In this document: positions 26,713 through 34,507 of the stretch, in pieces
How positions within the stretch are numbered: the stretch's first letter is position 1
Layout of the letters: each line of letters opens with the position of its first letter
NCBI GenBank assembly: GCA_949840915.1
Contig: CATKXY010000006.1
Span: 53,526 to 117,525 of the forward strand
Direction: 5' to 3'
Length of the DNA: 64,000 nt
From: an uncultured Lachnospiraceae bacterium
GTDB lineage: Bacteria > Bacillota > Clostridia > Lachnospirales > Lachnospiraceae
Position numbers and translations under genes: made by a program
The notes under the pieces: model-generated
Told to the model about the DNA's origin: nothing
Database searches by the model: none
What the model saw: only the letters and a program-made list of their open reading frames with translations

Positions 26713-27048
26713 CTACTCCCCGTCATGTACAGTCTGATAAATTTCTATTCTGGAGGCATCCATCTCCGGCATGCCGATAAACACTGCACCGTAGCTATAG
26801 TCTTCCCCCTGAAGTTCAATACGCACGATCTGCAGAAATGCATGCAGCACTTCCTTAGTCCAGATCGTCAGATAGGACTCGTAAACCTCCCCTATCTTTA
26901 ATAACTGTTCCGCCCTGAACCCGACGCCGCTCTTCGATACATCGATAATCTCAATGCCTACCTCTGCAGGCGTCTCTTCACCGTCCAGACGCTTGATCAA
27001 CAACCTGGATTTCATGGCTGTACGCTTGTTCCTTCTTCTCTCTTCCAT
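26713..27048 (-). CDS. PilZ-domain protein (probable c-di-GMP binder)
   Basis: 111 residues that are essentially a single PilZ domain. The arginine-rich N-terminal motif is RRRNKRTAMKSR, and DVSKSGVGFR matches the (D/N)xSxxG part, so c-di-GMP binding is likely. There is no membrane segment. The ATG at 27048 has AAGGG 7-8 bases upstream. It stands between tyrA (convergent) and the sugar transporter operon, with 72 bases to the DUF624 gene. A second PilZ protein lies in the flagellar operon at 46351. Its output partner is unknown. Confidence 0.88.
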   Translation of the reverse strand: MEERRRNKRTAMKSRLLIKRLDGEETPAEVGIEIIDVSKSGVGFRAEQLLKIGEVYESYLTIWTKEVLHAFLQIVRIELQGEDYSYGAVFIGMPEMDASRIEIYQTVHDGE

Positions 27049-27120
27049 AGTGCATCCCTTTCTGCGATACCCGCCCTTTCCTTCTGCTAAATTATAGCAC
27101 CGTAAACGCAAATTCGCAAG

Positions 27121-27744
27121 TTATCCTTTTTCCGTGTTGATATATCGCTCAAAAACCCGATTCCAGCAGCCGGCCATAATATATACCGTCAGGCCGACTC
27201 CCACAGATAAAGTCAGATAATTGAAAAGCACGATAGAAAAGTTTGAAAGGACCACAATCCCAGCCACAGCCAGAAGTTTCAGGGTAGATCCCATATGTCT
27301 GCCCGCCAGAGCAAGCGAATACCGGATTGTTCCGGATACGGAATTGACAAAGACCGCCTGAACGGCAAACACATACAGGGCTATACAAACATAGATAAAC
27401 AACAGGCTCACAGTTCCGATCCTGAGCACATTTCCCGGGAAGTCCTCCATCCGGCCCACAGCCAGCAGGTCCAGGCAGAGAATTCCTCCGGCCGCCATCA
27501 TGATCAGACCAAGCAGCGTCGATTGTCCAAAGTTCTGTTTTAGAGAGTGAAAGAAGTTTTGTGTTGCATAGCCCTCCTGTTTGCGCAACTTCATGCAGCT
27601 ATAACACAGCGCCGTTGTAGATGCACCTATGGTGATAACCGGGATACTGCACAGCAGCCACAAAATGTGAAGCCACCACACATACCCGAAAGTTGCCAAA
27701 AATCTAAAAACAACATTGTCGGAATCAAAAATTCTGTTAAGCAT
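27121..27744 (-). CDS. DUF624 (YesL-like) membrane protein
   Basis: 207 residues with about five membrane helices, such as LHILWLLCSIPVITIGAST near the N-terminus. YesL/DUF624 proteins are regularly encoded beside CUT1 carbohydrate ABC transporters in Firmicutes, as here, where the gene follows the second permease by 6 bases. The role is unknown; a modulator or assembly factor of the transporter is the usual guess. AAAGGA and GAGGAG lie just upstream of the ATG. Confidence 0.9.
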   Translation of the reverse strand: MLNRIFDSDNVVFRFLATFGYVWWLHILWLLCSIPVITIGASTTALCYSCMKLRKQEGYATQNFFHSLKQNFGQSTLLGLIMMAAGGILCLDLLAVGRMEDFPGNVLRIGTVSLLFIYVCIALYVFAVQAVFVNSVSGTIRYSLALAGRHMGSTLKLLAVAGIVVLSNFSIVLFNYLTLSVGVGLTVYIMAGCWNRVFERYINTEKG

Positions 27745-27750
27745 TCTCCT

Positions 27751-28632
27751 CTATCCTTTCACGCCGCCCGCCGCGATCCCATCCACAAACTGATCTTGTG
27801 CCAGGAAAAAAACTACCAGCGAAGGAATGATAGAAATAAGCGATGTGGCCAGCACCCTGTTCCACTCAAAGCCCGTGTCCGCGTCCATGGACAGCTTCAC
27901 AAAGATCGCCGCCGGATAATTTGCGGGAGTCTTCACATACAGAAGCGGTCCCATATAGTCGTTGGATGACCACATAAACTGAAACAGCGCACAGGACACC
28001 AGCGCAGACATCAGCATGGGCGCCACCACTTTGACCAACGTCTGTACCACATTGCAGCCGTCAATCTTGGCCGCCTCCTCCAGCTCCCGCGGAACATTGC
28101 GCATAAACTGAATCAGCATGAACACAAAATAAGTGTCCGTGGCAAACAGAGTCGGTACGATCAGAGGCAGATACAGCCGGGAGTCCACCCAGCCCAGTTT
28201 CGTAAAGAGAATGAACTGGGGCACATTCAAAACTACCTGAGGCAGAAAAAGAGTGGACATCAATACGGCAAACAGAAAATTTCTTCCGAAGAACTTAAAA
28301 CGGCTGAATCCATATGCGGTGATCGTGGCTGAAAACAGCGTGAACACCACCTTGGGAATGACATAGGAATAGGTATTCAGCATGGATTTCCAGATATTGA
28401 TATCCCCTCCATAATCCTTCATGGCGTTCTGATAACCGCTCAATGTAGGGTTCTTTGGAATAAAGTTAATTCCTGAGAATATCTCCGAATTCTCCTTAAA
28501 GGTAGCTCCCGCCATCCATAGCAGAGGATACACCATAACCACCCCCACCGAGATCAATACCGCATAGCGGAGCACAACGGACAGTCTTCTCCGGGCTCTC
28601 CCGGAGAGCCGTTTCCCTCGCGTTTTCTCCAT
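27751..28632 (-). CDS. Carbohydrate ABC transporter permease, MalG type
   Basis: 293 residues with six predicted helices. The EAA loop that docks the ATPase reads LEEAAKIDGCNVVQTLVKVV. The C-terminus ends in AQDQFVDGIAAGGVKG, typical of MalG/LacG permeases of the CUT1 family. It is the third gene of the operon after the binding protein and the MalF-type permease. No ATPase gene is present, so a shared MsmX/MsmK-like ATPase elsewhere is presumed. The substrate cannot be read from the sequence. Confidence 0.95.
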   Translation of the reverse strand: MEKTRGKRLSGRARRRLSVVLRYAVLISVGVVMVYPLLWMAGATFKENSEIFSGINFIPKNPTLSGYQNAMKDYGGDINIWKSMLNTYSYVIPKVVFTLFSATITAYGFSRFKFFGRNFLFAVLMSTLFLPQVVLNVPQFILFTKLGWVDSRLYLPLIVPTLFATDTYFVFMLIQFMRNVPRELEEAAKIDGCNVVQTLVKVVAPMLMSALVSCALFQFMWSSNDYMGPLLYVKTPANYPAAIFVKLSMDADTGFEWNRVLATSLISIIPSLVVFFLAQDQFVDGIAAGGVKG

Positions 28633-28637
28633 GACTG

Positions 28638-29543
28638 CTACCCCCTCTCATCATCCGAATAATAAACCCAATGCTTTTGGCTCATAAAGGCGATCACGGT
28701 AAAGACCAATAATATCACAAACATCACCCATGCCATTGCGCTTGCCATGCCCATCTCATAATTTTTGAAAGCGCTGTTATAGATCAACAGCGAGATCAAT
28801 GTGGTGGAATTTCTGGGCCCGCCCTCCGTGATGATATACGGACCGTTGAACTCCTGAAATGCCTGACACAATTGCGTCACCAGATTATAGAAAATAATCG
28901 GTGTGATCAGGGGAACCGTGACGGAAAAGAACTGTCTCCATTTTCCGGCCCCCTCGATGGCTGCCGCCTCATACAGCTCCTCAGGCACATTTTTCAGCGC
29001 GGCCAAAAATATTACCATGGCCGAACCAAACTGCCACACACGCAGCAGACAGATCACAAACAGCGCAAGGGATGGATCGCTGAGCCAGTTAATGCTCTCT
29101 ACACCGAAGATTCCCAGCAGTGCATTCAAAAGCCCCTCATCCTTAAAGACCGCTTTCCACAAAACCGCGATGGCCACACTGCCGCCCAGAATGGAGGGAA
29201 TATAGTATGCCGTCCTGAAAAACTTCACACCCTTTAACCTGAAATTCAGTATGTAGGCCACAAACAGCGCGGCCACAAGCTTCAGGGGCACCGTCATAAA
29301 CGCATACTTAAACGTGACTCCCAGCGCCCTGGTTATCTTCGGCGTGTTGAATATATGCACATAATTATCCAGCGTAAATTTCGTGATTCCTTTGAACAGA
29401 TTGTAATCCGTAAAGCTGTAAAACAGGGAAGACGCAAATGGATAAAGCTTAAAAATCAGGAAACCGATCAGCCAGGGCAGAATAAACAGAAAGCCAACAT
29501 TTTGCCTCATTTTTTTCTCAAAAGACACTTTTTGATTTTTCAT
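28638..29543 (-). CDS. Carbohydrate ABC transporter permease, MalF type
   Basis: 301 residues with six helices. The EAA-loop motif is LYEAAAIEGAGKWRQFFSVT, and TEGGPRNSTTLISLLIYN is typical of UgpA/LacF-like permeases. I choose the ATG at 29543 with GGAGAGG 6 bases upstream; an in-frame GTG at 29564 overlaps the stop of the binding-protein gene and lacks a ribosome site. It ends 5 bases before the MalG-type permease. Confidence 0.95.
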   Translation of the reverse strand: MKNQKVSFEKKMRQNVGFLFILPWLIGFLIFKLYPFASSLFYSFTDYNLFKGITKFTLDNYVHIFNTPKITRALGVTFKYAFMTVPLKLVAALFVAYILNFRLKGVKFFRTAYYIPSILGGSVAIAVLWKAVFKDEGLLNALLGIFGVESINWLSDPSLALFVICLLRVWQFGSAMVIFLAALKNVPEELYEAAAIEGAGKWRQFFSVTVPLITPIIFYNLVTQLCQAFQEFNGPYIITEGGPRNSTTLISLLIYNSAFKNYEMGMASAMAWVMFVILLVFTVIAFMSQKHWVYYSDDERG

Positions 29544-29563
29544 AAGCCGCCTCTCCATTTTCA

Positions 29564-30934
29564 CTATCTTGCCAGCTCTTCGTTGATTCCTTCCACCAGA
29601 AGCTCTGCGGCTGTCCGGATATCATATTCGCCATAACTAAGGCCCGACATCACGTCATAGTAAACCCCGTCGGTGCTCTTTAAAGCTGCGGACTCAAACT
29701 TCGGATCCAGAGGATAGGATACCCACTGAAGAACCTTGCCATTGGCCTCAGCCACCGTCTCGTTCAAAAGCCCCTTTGCCTGACAGTTGCTCAAAGCCGC
29801 CGCACTTAAGGGAACGCCTCTCTCAGAGGCCATGATCGTGGTGCCTTCCTCCTCATTCAACAGGAAATTTAAAAGCATCGCAGCCTCTCTGGGATGCTGG
29901 CAGGTCTCCGAGATCGCAAACGCCAGCGAAACCTTGGAATAACCGCCCTGATACTGTCCCATATCCTGGAAAAACTCTCCAACCACAAACTCCTGTCCGT
30001 CCTCCAGCGCGCTGTTAAACTTACCGGCGGAGGAATCCCATTCGAAAATACCCGCGTAAGTACCGTTCATCCACTTGGGATTTTTGTCCAGAGAATCCGC
30101 ACCGTCTCCCAGAAGCTTTTTGATGGAAGGCGTCACATGCGCTTCCTCCAGAACCCGTATGAATTCCAGTCCCTTCTCAATCTCCTCCTGAGTGTACTGG
30201 AGCTGATTATCCTCCACCCATGGCTTTCCGTATGCCGACTCCAGATAATATACCATCAGTATCATGCGGTCATACTCTCCAAGCACCAGCGGATAATAAT
30301 CATCACCCAGCTTCTCTTTGAAAACCCTGCCGGCATCCATCAGATCCGCCAAAGACATGGGAACCGCGATTCCCGCCTTGTCAAAAGTCGCCTTATTCCA
30401 ATAGAAAATTCTTCCTGTCATGGATGCCGGAACCGCCTGAAGCTCACCCGCCACAGTACACTGTGCAAGCGAAGCCTCGTCATACTGGGTCAGATCCAGC
30501 ACATCCTCCACCTGATGCAGATCCAAAAATGCGCTGCCGTCCGCGCTGTAGGCGGTCAGCCAGTTCCAGTTGACCTGATTCACATCAGGAGCAGTCTGGG
30601 TTGCAAACATCGTCGCCATGGAATCTTCCCAGCCCGACCATGCACCATAGGTGTTCTCCACCTTAATGCCGGGATATTTCTCCTCAAAGGCCCGTACCGC
30701 CTCGATAGTGGCCTCATGTCTGGACTCCCCTCCCCACCAGGAAAAGGTCAGAGTACAATCTTCATAATCCTTGCCACTATCCTGCACAGTGCTTTCTGTG
30801 GCAGGTGTCTGCGGCTCTGATACCGCAGTGCGGCTCTCTCCCGTAGATTCCGTGGGAGTACTGCCACAGGCTGTCATAGACGCGGCCATTACAACCGCCA
30901 ATCCCATCGCTGCAAACTTTTTCAAATATTTCAT
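29564..30934 (-). CDS. Extracellular sugar-binding lipoprotein (CUT1 family)
   Basis: 456 residues. The lipoprotein signal peptide (KKFAAMGLAVVMAASMTAC) has a lipobox ending at Cys23. A Ser/Thr/Glu-rich linker precedes a family 1 solute-binding domain (LTFSWWGGESRHEATIEA, FEEKYPGIKVE). It captures an oligosaccharide outside the cell and delivers it to the two permeases encoded next. AAGGAGG lies 7 bases upstream of the ATG. The 337-base gap to the divergent AraC gene holds a 14-base palindrome and three direct repeats that probably control both units. No glycoside hydrolase is adjacent, so the sugar is unknown. Confidence 0.95.
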   Translation of the reverse strand: MKYLKKFAAMGLAVVMAASMTACGSTPTESTGESRTAVSEPQTPATESTVQDSGKDYEDCTLTFSWWGGESRHEATIEAVRAFEEKYPGIKVENTYGAWSGWEDSMATMFATQTAPDVNQVNWNWLTAYSADGSAFLDLHQVEDVLDLTQYDEASLAQCTVAGELQAVPASMTGRIFYWNKATFDKAGIAVPMSLADLMDAGRVFKEKLGDDYYPLVLGEYDRMILMVYYLESAYGKPWVEDNQLQYTQEEIEKGLEFIRVLEEAHVTPSIKKLLGDGADSLDKNPKWMNGTYAGIFEWDSSAGKFNSALEDGQEFVVGEFFQDMGQYQGGYSKVSLAFAISETCQHPREAAMLLNFLLNEEEGTTIMASERGVPLSAAALSNCQAKGLLNETVAEANGKVLQWVSYPLDPKFESAALKSTDGVYYDVMSGLSYGEYDIRTAAELLVEGINEELAR

Positions 30935-30989
30935 GTAATATCCTCCTTGTAAAAATCTGTTTACTCCGGTGACTCTTTCTTTCCTGTTT

Positions 30990-31003
30990 CATAAGCGCTT
31001 ATG
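30990..31003. promoter_or_regulatory. LacI-type palindrome upstream of the sugar transporter operon
   Basis: CATAAGCGCTTATG is a perfect 14-base palindrome with the AAnCGnTT core seen in LacI-family and CcpA (cre) operators, though the flanks do not match the cre consensus. It is about 56 bases upstream of the binding-protein ATG, in the leader or promoter, where a repressor would act as a block. Confidence 0.55.
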
Positions 31004-31087
31004 TCTGGAATACTATCCCGGATCACGTTTTCATCATATCATTCCGCAACAGATTTTTCTTCATATTAAACACTCTCTTGTAGCTAG

Positions 31088-31209
31088 TTTTTAGATTTAA
31101 ATCACTAATAAGAACTTGCTGTTTTTTCCTGTTTTGCGCATTCAATTGAAAATAGTGAGGATTTTTTAGTTCTGTATCATCAGGAAAACATTTTTTTAGA
31201 TTTCAGTCA
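31088..31209 (+). repeat. Three direct repeats, probable AraC-regulator sites
   Basis: The 17-base sequence TTTTTAGATTTAAATCA (31088-31104) recurs as TTTTTAGATTTCAGTCA (31193-31209; 15 of 17 identical) and more loosely as TTTTTAGTTCTGTATCA (31163-31179). The spacings are 75 and 30 bases, and the outer pair are 105 bases apart, about ten helical turns, so all lie on one DNA face. The last copy abuts the -35 of the araC gene. Their position in the divergent intergenic region fits sites for the adjacent AraC protein. Confidence 0.6.
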
Positions 31210-31238
31210 TTTACTCATCCCATCGCATATGTTATGAT
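31210..31238 (+). promoter_or_regulatory. Promoter of the AraC-family gene
   Basis: TTTACT (31210-31215), a 17-base spacer and TATGAT (31233-31238). The -35 is directly next to the third direct repeat, as for a class II activator or autorepressor site. Confidence 0.7.
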
Positions 31239-31271
31239 AACAATAGAGAAAATTCCAGAAAGGAGCTCGTT

Positions 31272-32114
31272 ATGCCACTCCCCCTAAAACCCGGTTATCA
31301 TTTCAATTATGCCCGAATCACCAGACCTCCATTTTTTGAAATGGCATCCGCTGAAGCTTACACAGACTTCTACGGAATCTCTTTTATGCTCAGAGGAGAA
31401 CGCCTAGTCTACTCGCCGGAATTTACCACCATCGTAAGTACGGGAGAATTGGTTTTCATCCCGAAAAATGTTTATCTGCGATCCACTTATGTGTCCGATC
31501 AAGCCGATCATTCCTACGAACATATATTGATAAAATTTACAGACTCTATGATAGCCGAACTACTGGAAAACATAGGTGAAAGTACCTATCAGGAACTGTG
31601 CGCAAGGCACATGAGATTTTGCACTGAGGCGAGGCAGAAGATCACACAGATATTTCAGGCAATAGAAACAGAGTGGATGCGCTATGATGAACACTCTGAG
31701 CTGATTCTGAAGGGATTGTTAAATACTCTGATCATCACCTGTATCAGAGAGAGAACTCCGGGTACTCCCCATCAGCGCACTCTGGGCGCCCAGCAGCGAT
31801 ATATCTCGGATGCCTGCATCTATATACAGTCTCATATCCGGGAAAACCCTTCTCTGGAAACTACCGCCGCATACCTGAATATATCAGCGTCCTATCTCTC
31901 GAAACTGTTTGTGACCCATCTTCACACTCCCTACTCAAATTTTGTGCTGTCGCAAAAGATTGCACAGGCCAGCAGACTTTTGAGCGATACCAAACTGTCC
32001 ATGACGGAGATTGCTTATCAATCCGGCTTTTCCAGCAGTTCCTACTTCAGCGACTGCTTCCGCCGCATCAATGGCATCTCGCCCCTGCAGTTCCGCCAAA
32101 AGAGCCGGGAATGA
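31272..32114 (+). CDS. AraC-family transcriptional regulator
   Basis: 280 residues. The N-terminal AraC-type cupin covers about residues 10-150 and should bind a sugar. Two helix-turn-helix motifs lie at the C-terminus: LETTAAYLNISASYLSKLF, then MTEIAYQSGFSSSSYFSDCF, with the family ending INGISPLQFRQ. AAAGGAG lies 7 bases upstream of the ATG. It is divergent from the sugar transporter operon, so local control of uptake genes is very likely. A hairpin overlaps the stop codon. Confidence 0.94.
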   Translation: MPLPLKPGYHFNYARITRPPFFEMASAEAYTDFYGISFMLRGERLVYSPEFTTIVSTGELVFIPKNVYLRSTYVSDQADHSYEHILIKFTDSMIAELLENIGESTYQELCARHMRFCTEARQKITQIFQAIETEWMRYDEHSELILKGLLNTLIITCIRERTPGTPHQRTLGAQQRYISDACIYIQSHIRENPSLETTAAYLNISASYLSKLFVTHLHTPYSNFVLSQKIAQASRLLSDTKLSMTEIAYQSGFSSSSYFSDCFRRINGISPLQFRQKSRE

Positions 32115-32124
32115 TTCCGGCTCT
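32101..32124. terminator. Hairpin over the AraC stop codon
   Basis: AGAGCCGG (32101-32108) pairs with CCGGCTCT (32117-32124) across the TGA. It lies between the convergent AraC and AAA/TOPRIM genes. The T-run is short, so termination in either direction is only probable. Confidence 0.55.
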
Positions 32125-32152
32125 CAAAATCTTAACTATCAAACTTTTTCAT

Positions 32153-33718
32153 TTAAATCTCCTGCAACAGATTAGTAATTGAGTTTTCAATATGGGAAAA
32201 CTCCAATTGACACTTTATTGCTAGCATTCGTATAATATCTATCAAAATAACACTTTTGTTTTGGGCTATGCTCATGCTTAAATTATATAATTCCTTGTGC
32301 TTTCCTGCCGTCATAGCCATATCTAAAATATTATCTAAATTTTCTTCTTTAACTCGCCATGTTTCAGCCAATTCTTTTAAAATTAATATCTGAGCACTAT
32401 TAATCAAGAATTTTTCTGGCCATACCTCACCAGGCAAATAAAAAAGTCTCTTATTTAACCATTGATCAATATCCTCGCAATTCCTGCTTTCCAAATGATT
32501 ATATACCTGTTTCCTCAATCTATTATCTTGTGCTCTCTTATCGCCGTCCAAAAAAGCTATGCAATCTCCCTTTTTCTCTCTATAACGAGCACTAAGTTGC
32601 TTCAAAACAGCCTGATCTGAGCCAATTGGCTCGATATGTATTCTCTCTCTTATATACTGTGGCAAACATCCTTCCACTATGGCCTTTCCAATATCATCTT
32701 CTGTATATACAACTATTTCTTTGCTTTCTCCGCCATTTAATCTCCCCATTGCATATACTGATGAAATACCTCTTGTAATCTCTGTAGAGTCCTGCCCGGC
32801 TTCTACAAAAAAGCGTCCTTCGGGAGGCACTGCATCAATAATACTTGCAGAATGAGTCGAACATATAATCTGACAATGCAATTTTACGCATAGTTTTTTC
32901 AATTCGTAAATTAGTCTTTTTTGAGCCTCTTCATGCAGTCCAAGTTCAATTTCATCAACTACAATTAATGAGTTCTTTCCAGCAGAAAACAACTCAATAA
33001 GCAACGAAAATATTGCATTCTCACCTGCTCCCATATTAAAGCCTGAATAATGCTTGGATTTTCTATCAACTACAAATAATTTTCTTCTATTTACAGTTCT
33101 CATATCCAAAGAAGTATATCTCCTACCCAAAACCCTACTAGAAATTTCTAAAATTTCATTTTTAGTCTGTTGTTCCAAATCAACAGAGGTAAATTTACCG
33201 GAATACGTTCTCTCTGTCTTTCGTTCACTAGGAGGAACAATTCTTTGAATTCCTAAAAAAACAACATTTCTGTTCGGGCGTTTTTCATATTTATCCCATT
33301 TCCCCCCTCTTTTCTTTATTTTCTTTTGATAGCCAATACCTTCAATAACCTTTTTGTTCTTTCCATATATCCAGCGTCCTACACTGCCATACCGAATGGC
33401 AACTCCCTCTACCTTTACTTCATCTGCCGTCTGGACAAAAAAATCGCTGAACGTATAATATGTCTTAAGCCGATCTCCCGATATATATCCATTTCTTCCA
33501 TTGTGAAATGCACAACAGGCCATCGCAAGCAAAGTAGATTTTCCTGAACCGTTCTTTCCCGCGATTACTGAAATAGGGTATTCCATTTCCATCTTACATG
33601 GGTACAATCCCCTCAATGAACCGACTTGTAACTCAATACTAACCAGACTTCTAGCACTAATGTCTTTTTTAAACCACTCCAGATTTGTTTTATCCTCTTG
33701 CGAATAACTATAACTCAT
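32153..33718 (-). CDS. AAA ATPase with TOPRIM-like domain (OLD- or PARIS-like)
   Basis: 521 residues, strikingly AT-rich beside its neighbours. The N-terminal SMC/ABC-like ATPase has Walker A GKNGSGKST (residues 54-62), a signature-like FNMGAGENAIF (about 227-237), Walker B SLIVVDEIELGLHEE (250-264) and the His-switch STHS (288-291). From about residue 334 a TOPRIM-like fold follows, with Glu340 in IVVYTEDDIGKAIVEG and Asp391/Asp393 in CIAFLDGDK. This AAA-plus-TOPRIM layout is that of OLD nucleases and of fused PARIS-type defence proteins; the sequence alone does not decide. No UvrD-like partner (as in Gabija) or reverse transcriptase is adjacent. AGGAG is 7 bases before the ATG. Probable anti-phage function, by inference. 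Confidence 0.85.
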   Translation of the reverse strand: MSYSYSQEDKTNLEWFKKDISARSLVSIELQVGSLRGLYPCKMEMEYPISVIAGKNGSGKSTLLAMACCAFHNGRNGYISGDRLKTYYTFSDFFVQTADEVKVEGVAIRYGSVGRWIYGKNKKVIEGIGYQKKIKKRGGKWDKYEKRPNRNVVFLGIQRIVPPSERKTERTYSGKFTSVDLEQQTKNEILEISSRVLGRRYTSLDMRTVNRRKLFVVDRKSKHYSGFNMGAGENAIFSLLIELFSAGKNSLIVVDEIELGLHEEAQKRLIYELKKLCVKLHCQIICSTHSASIIDAVPPEGRFFVEAGQDSTEITRGISSVYAMGRLNGGESKEIVVYTEDDIGKAIVEGCLPQYIRERIHIEPIGSDQAVLKQLSARYREKKGDCIAFLDGDKRAQDNRLRKQVYNHLESRNCEDIDQWLNKRLFYLPGEVWPEKFLINSAQILILKELAETWRVKEENLDNILDMAMTAGKHKELYNLSMSIAQNKSVILIDIIRMLAIKCQLEFSHIENSITNLLQEI

Positions 33719-33771
33719 GTTTTTCTCCTGTATTATATAAATTCATATGCAACTCTTGTTATGATAATTGC

Positions 33772-33800
33772 ATTGTATCAAATATGGTATAAAAACGCAA
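33772..33800 (-). promoter_or_regulatory. Promoter of the AAA/TOPRIM gene
   Basis: Minus strand TTGCGT (33795-33800), a 17-base spacer and TACAAT (33772-33777). The leader is about 47 bases. The gene thus has its own promoter within the AT-rich island. Confidence 0.65.
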
Positions 33801-34020
33801 ATCTATTTTATATCGCACCATTGCCATGCTAACCTTATTATTGCAAGTTAAAAGTCCATTAGTCGCATAATATGTACAATGTTTTCACGTCGTGTTTGGC
33901 AATTCTTTCATTTGCTACACTTAATAATTCCCTCTTCAATTTGTTAAAGTCACAACAGCGTATTTAATACCCACTTATATTTACAGATCCAATTTATTAG
34001 TTATATAGGCTTGGTTGTGG

Positions 34021-34160
34021 AACACATTCCTGCATTTGTCGTACACGAATACTTTCTTTGTATTGATTATAAATCGCCTTTCGTCAATACTTAGGAGTAA
34101 CGGCCATATGGTACTTGCACATCCATTTCGTATGTGAATACTGTTTGCTTTGTTAGCCAT
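34021..34160 (-). pseudogene. tnpA: Decayed IS200-type transposase (tnpA) N-terminus
   Basis: The frame opens with MANKANSI after an AGGTGA ribosome site. After codon 8 a one-base loss shifts the frame; the correct continuation reads HTKWMCKYHMAVTPKY, a stop, then RKAIYNQYKESIR. That is the N-terminus of IS200/IS605 Y1 transposases (expected HTKWMCKYHIVFTPKYRRK). It therefore carries a frameshift and a nonsense change (TGA where Arg is expected). The catalytic HxH and Tyr parts are missing. The rest of the 33719-34020 stretch is AT-rich without a recognisable gene; a fragment reading VANERIAKHDVKTLYILCD near 33860-33920 may be another relic. Confidence 0.8.
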
Positions 34161-34276
34161 AAAAATCACCTTTCCTTTCGTTATGCAGTAGCTTGAACAA
34201 CTCTATCATAACGGAAAGATAATTTTTGTGCTATAAGTACTTGCTACACCACCCGCGTAGCAGGTGCTTTTTGTTT
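34161..34276. mobile_element. Left-end region of the IS200 relic with two conserved hairpins
   Basis: Upstream of the tnpA relic, CTTTCGTTATG (34175-34185) pairs with CATAACGGAAAG (34207-34218), apart from one extra base. This stem lies beside the ribosome site of tnpA. Further out, 34235-34247 pairs with 34257-34269 over 13 positions, with two G-U wobbles on the plus strand. IS200 elements are known to carry an RBS-masking stem and a terminator stem in this position. The outer 3' limit of the element is not visible. Confidence 0.6.
34235..34276 (+). terminator. Intrinsic terminator on the plus strand, IS200 left end
   Basis: The 13-base-pair stem AAGTACTTGCTAC/GTAGCAGGTGCTT with a 9-base loop is followed by TTTTTGTTT. 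No plus-strand gene lies upstream of it. It could end an antisense RNA to the tnpA leader or block read-through. Confidence 0.65.
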
Positions 34277-34460
34277 CACACGCCTCCGCTTTTTAGAACA
34301 CGAAAAACTCCACCGCACTCAGCCGGCTAAAGCCGACAATTTGCAGCGACAAATCCCTGTCTAATAATTGAATGCTTACCATTAACTAATTAATACAGAA
34401 AAATCGAAATTATGACAAGAAAAAACTTTTTATGTAAGAAGTGTTTAAAAAAAACTGCAA

Positions 34461-34490
34461 AAAGAGCCCCGGATCACCCGAGACTCTCTT
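34461..34490 (-). terminator. Terminator of the rpsB-tsf operon
   Basis: On the minus strand a stem with AGAGTCTCGGG and CCGGGGCTCT arms is followed by TTTTTG. It lies about 20 bases after the tsf stop. The gap between this terminator and the IS200 left end (34277-34460) shows nothing else. Confidence 0.8.
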
Positions 34491-34507
34491 TAAAATATCG
34501 TATAAAA

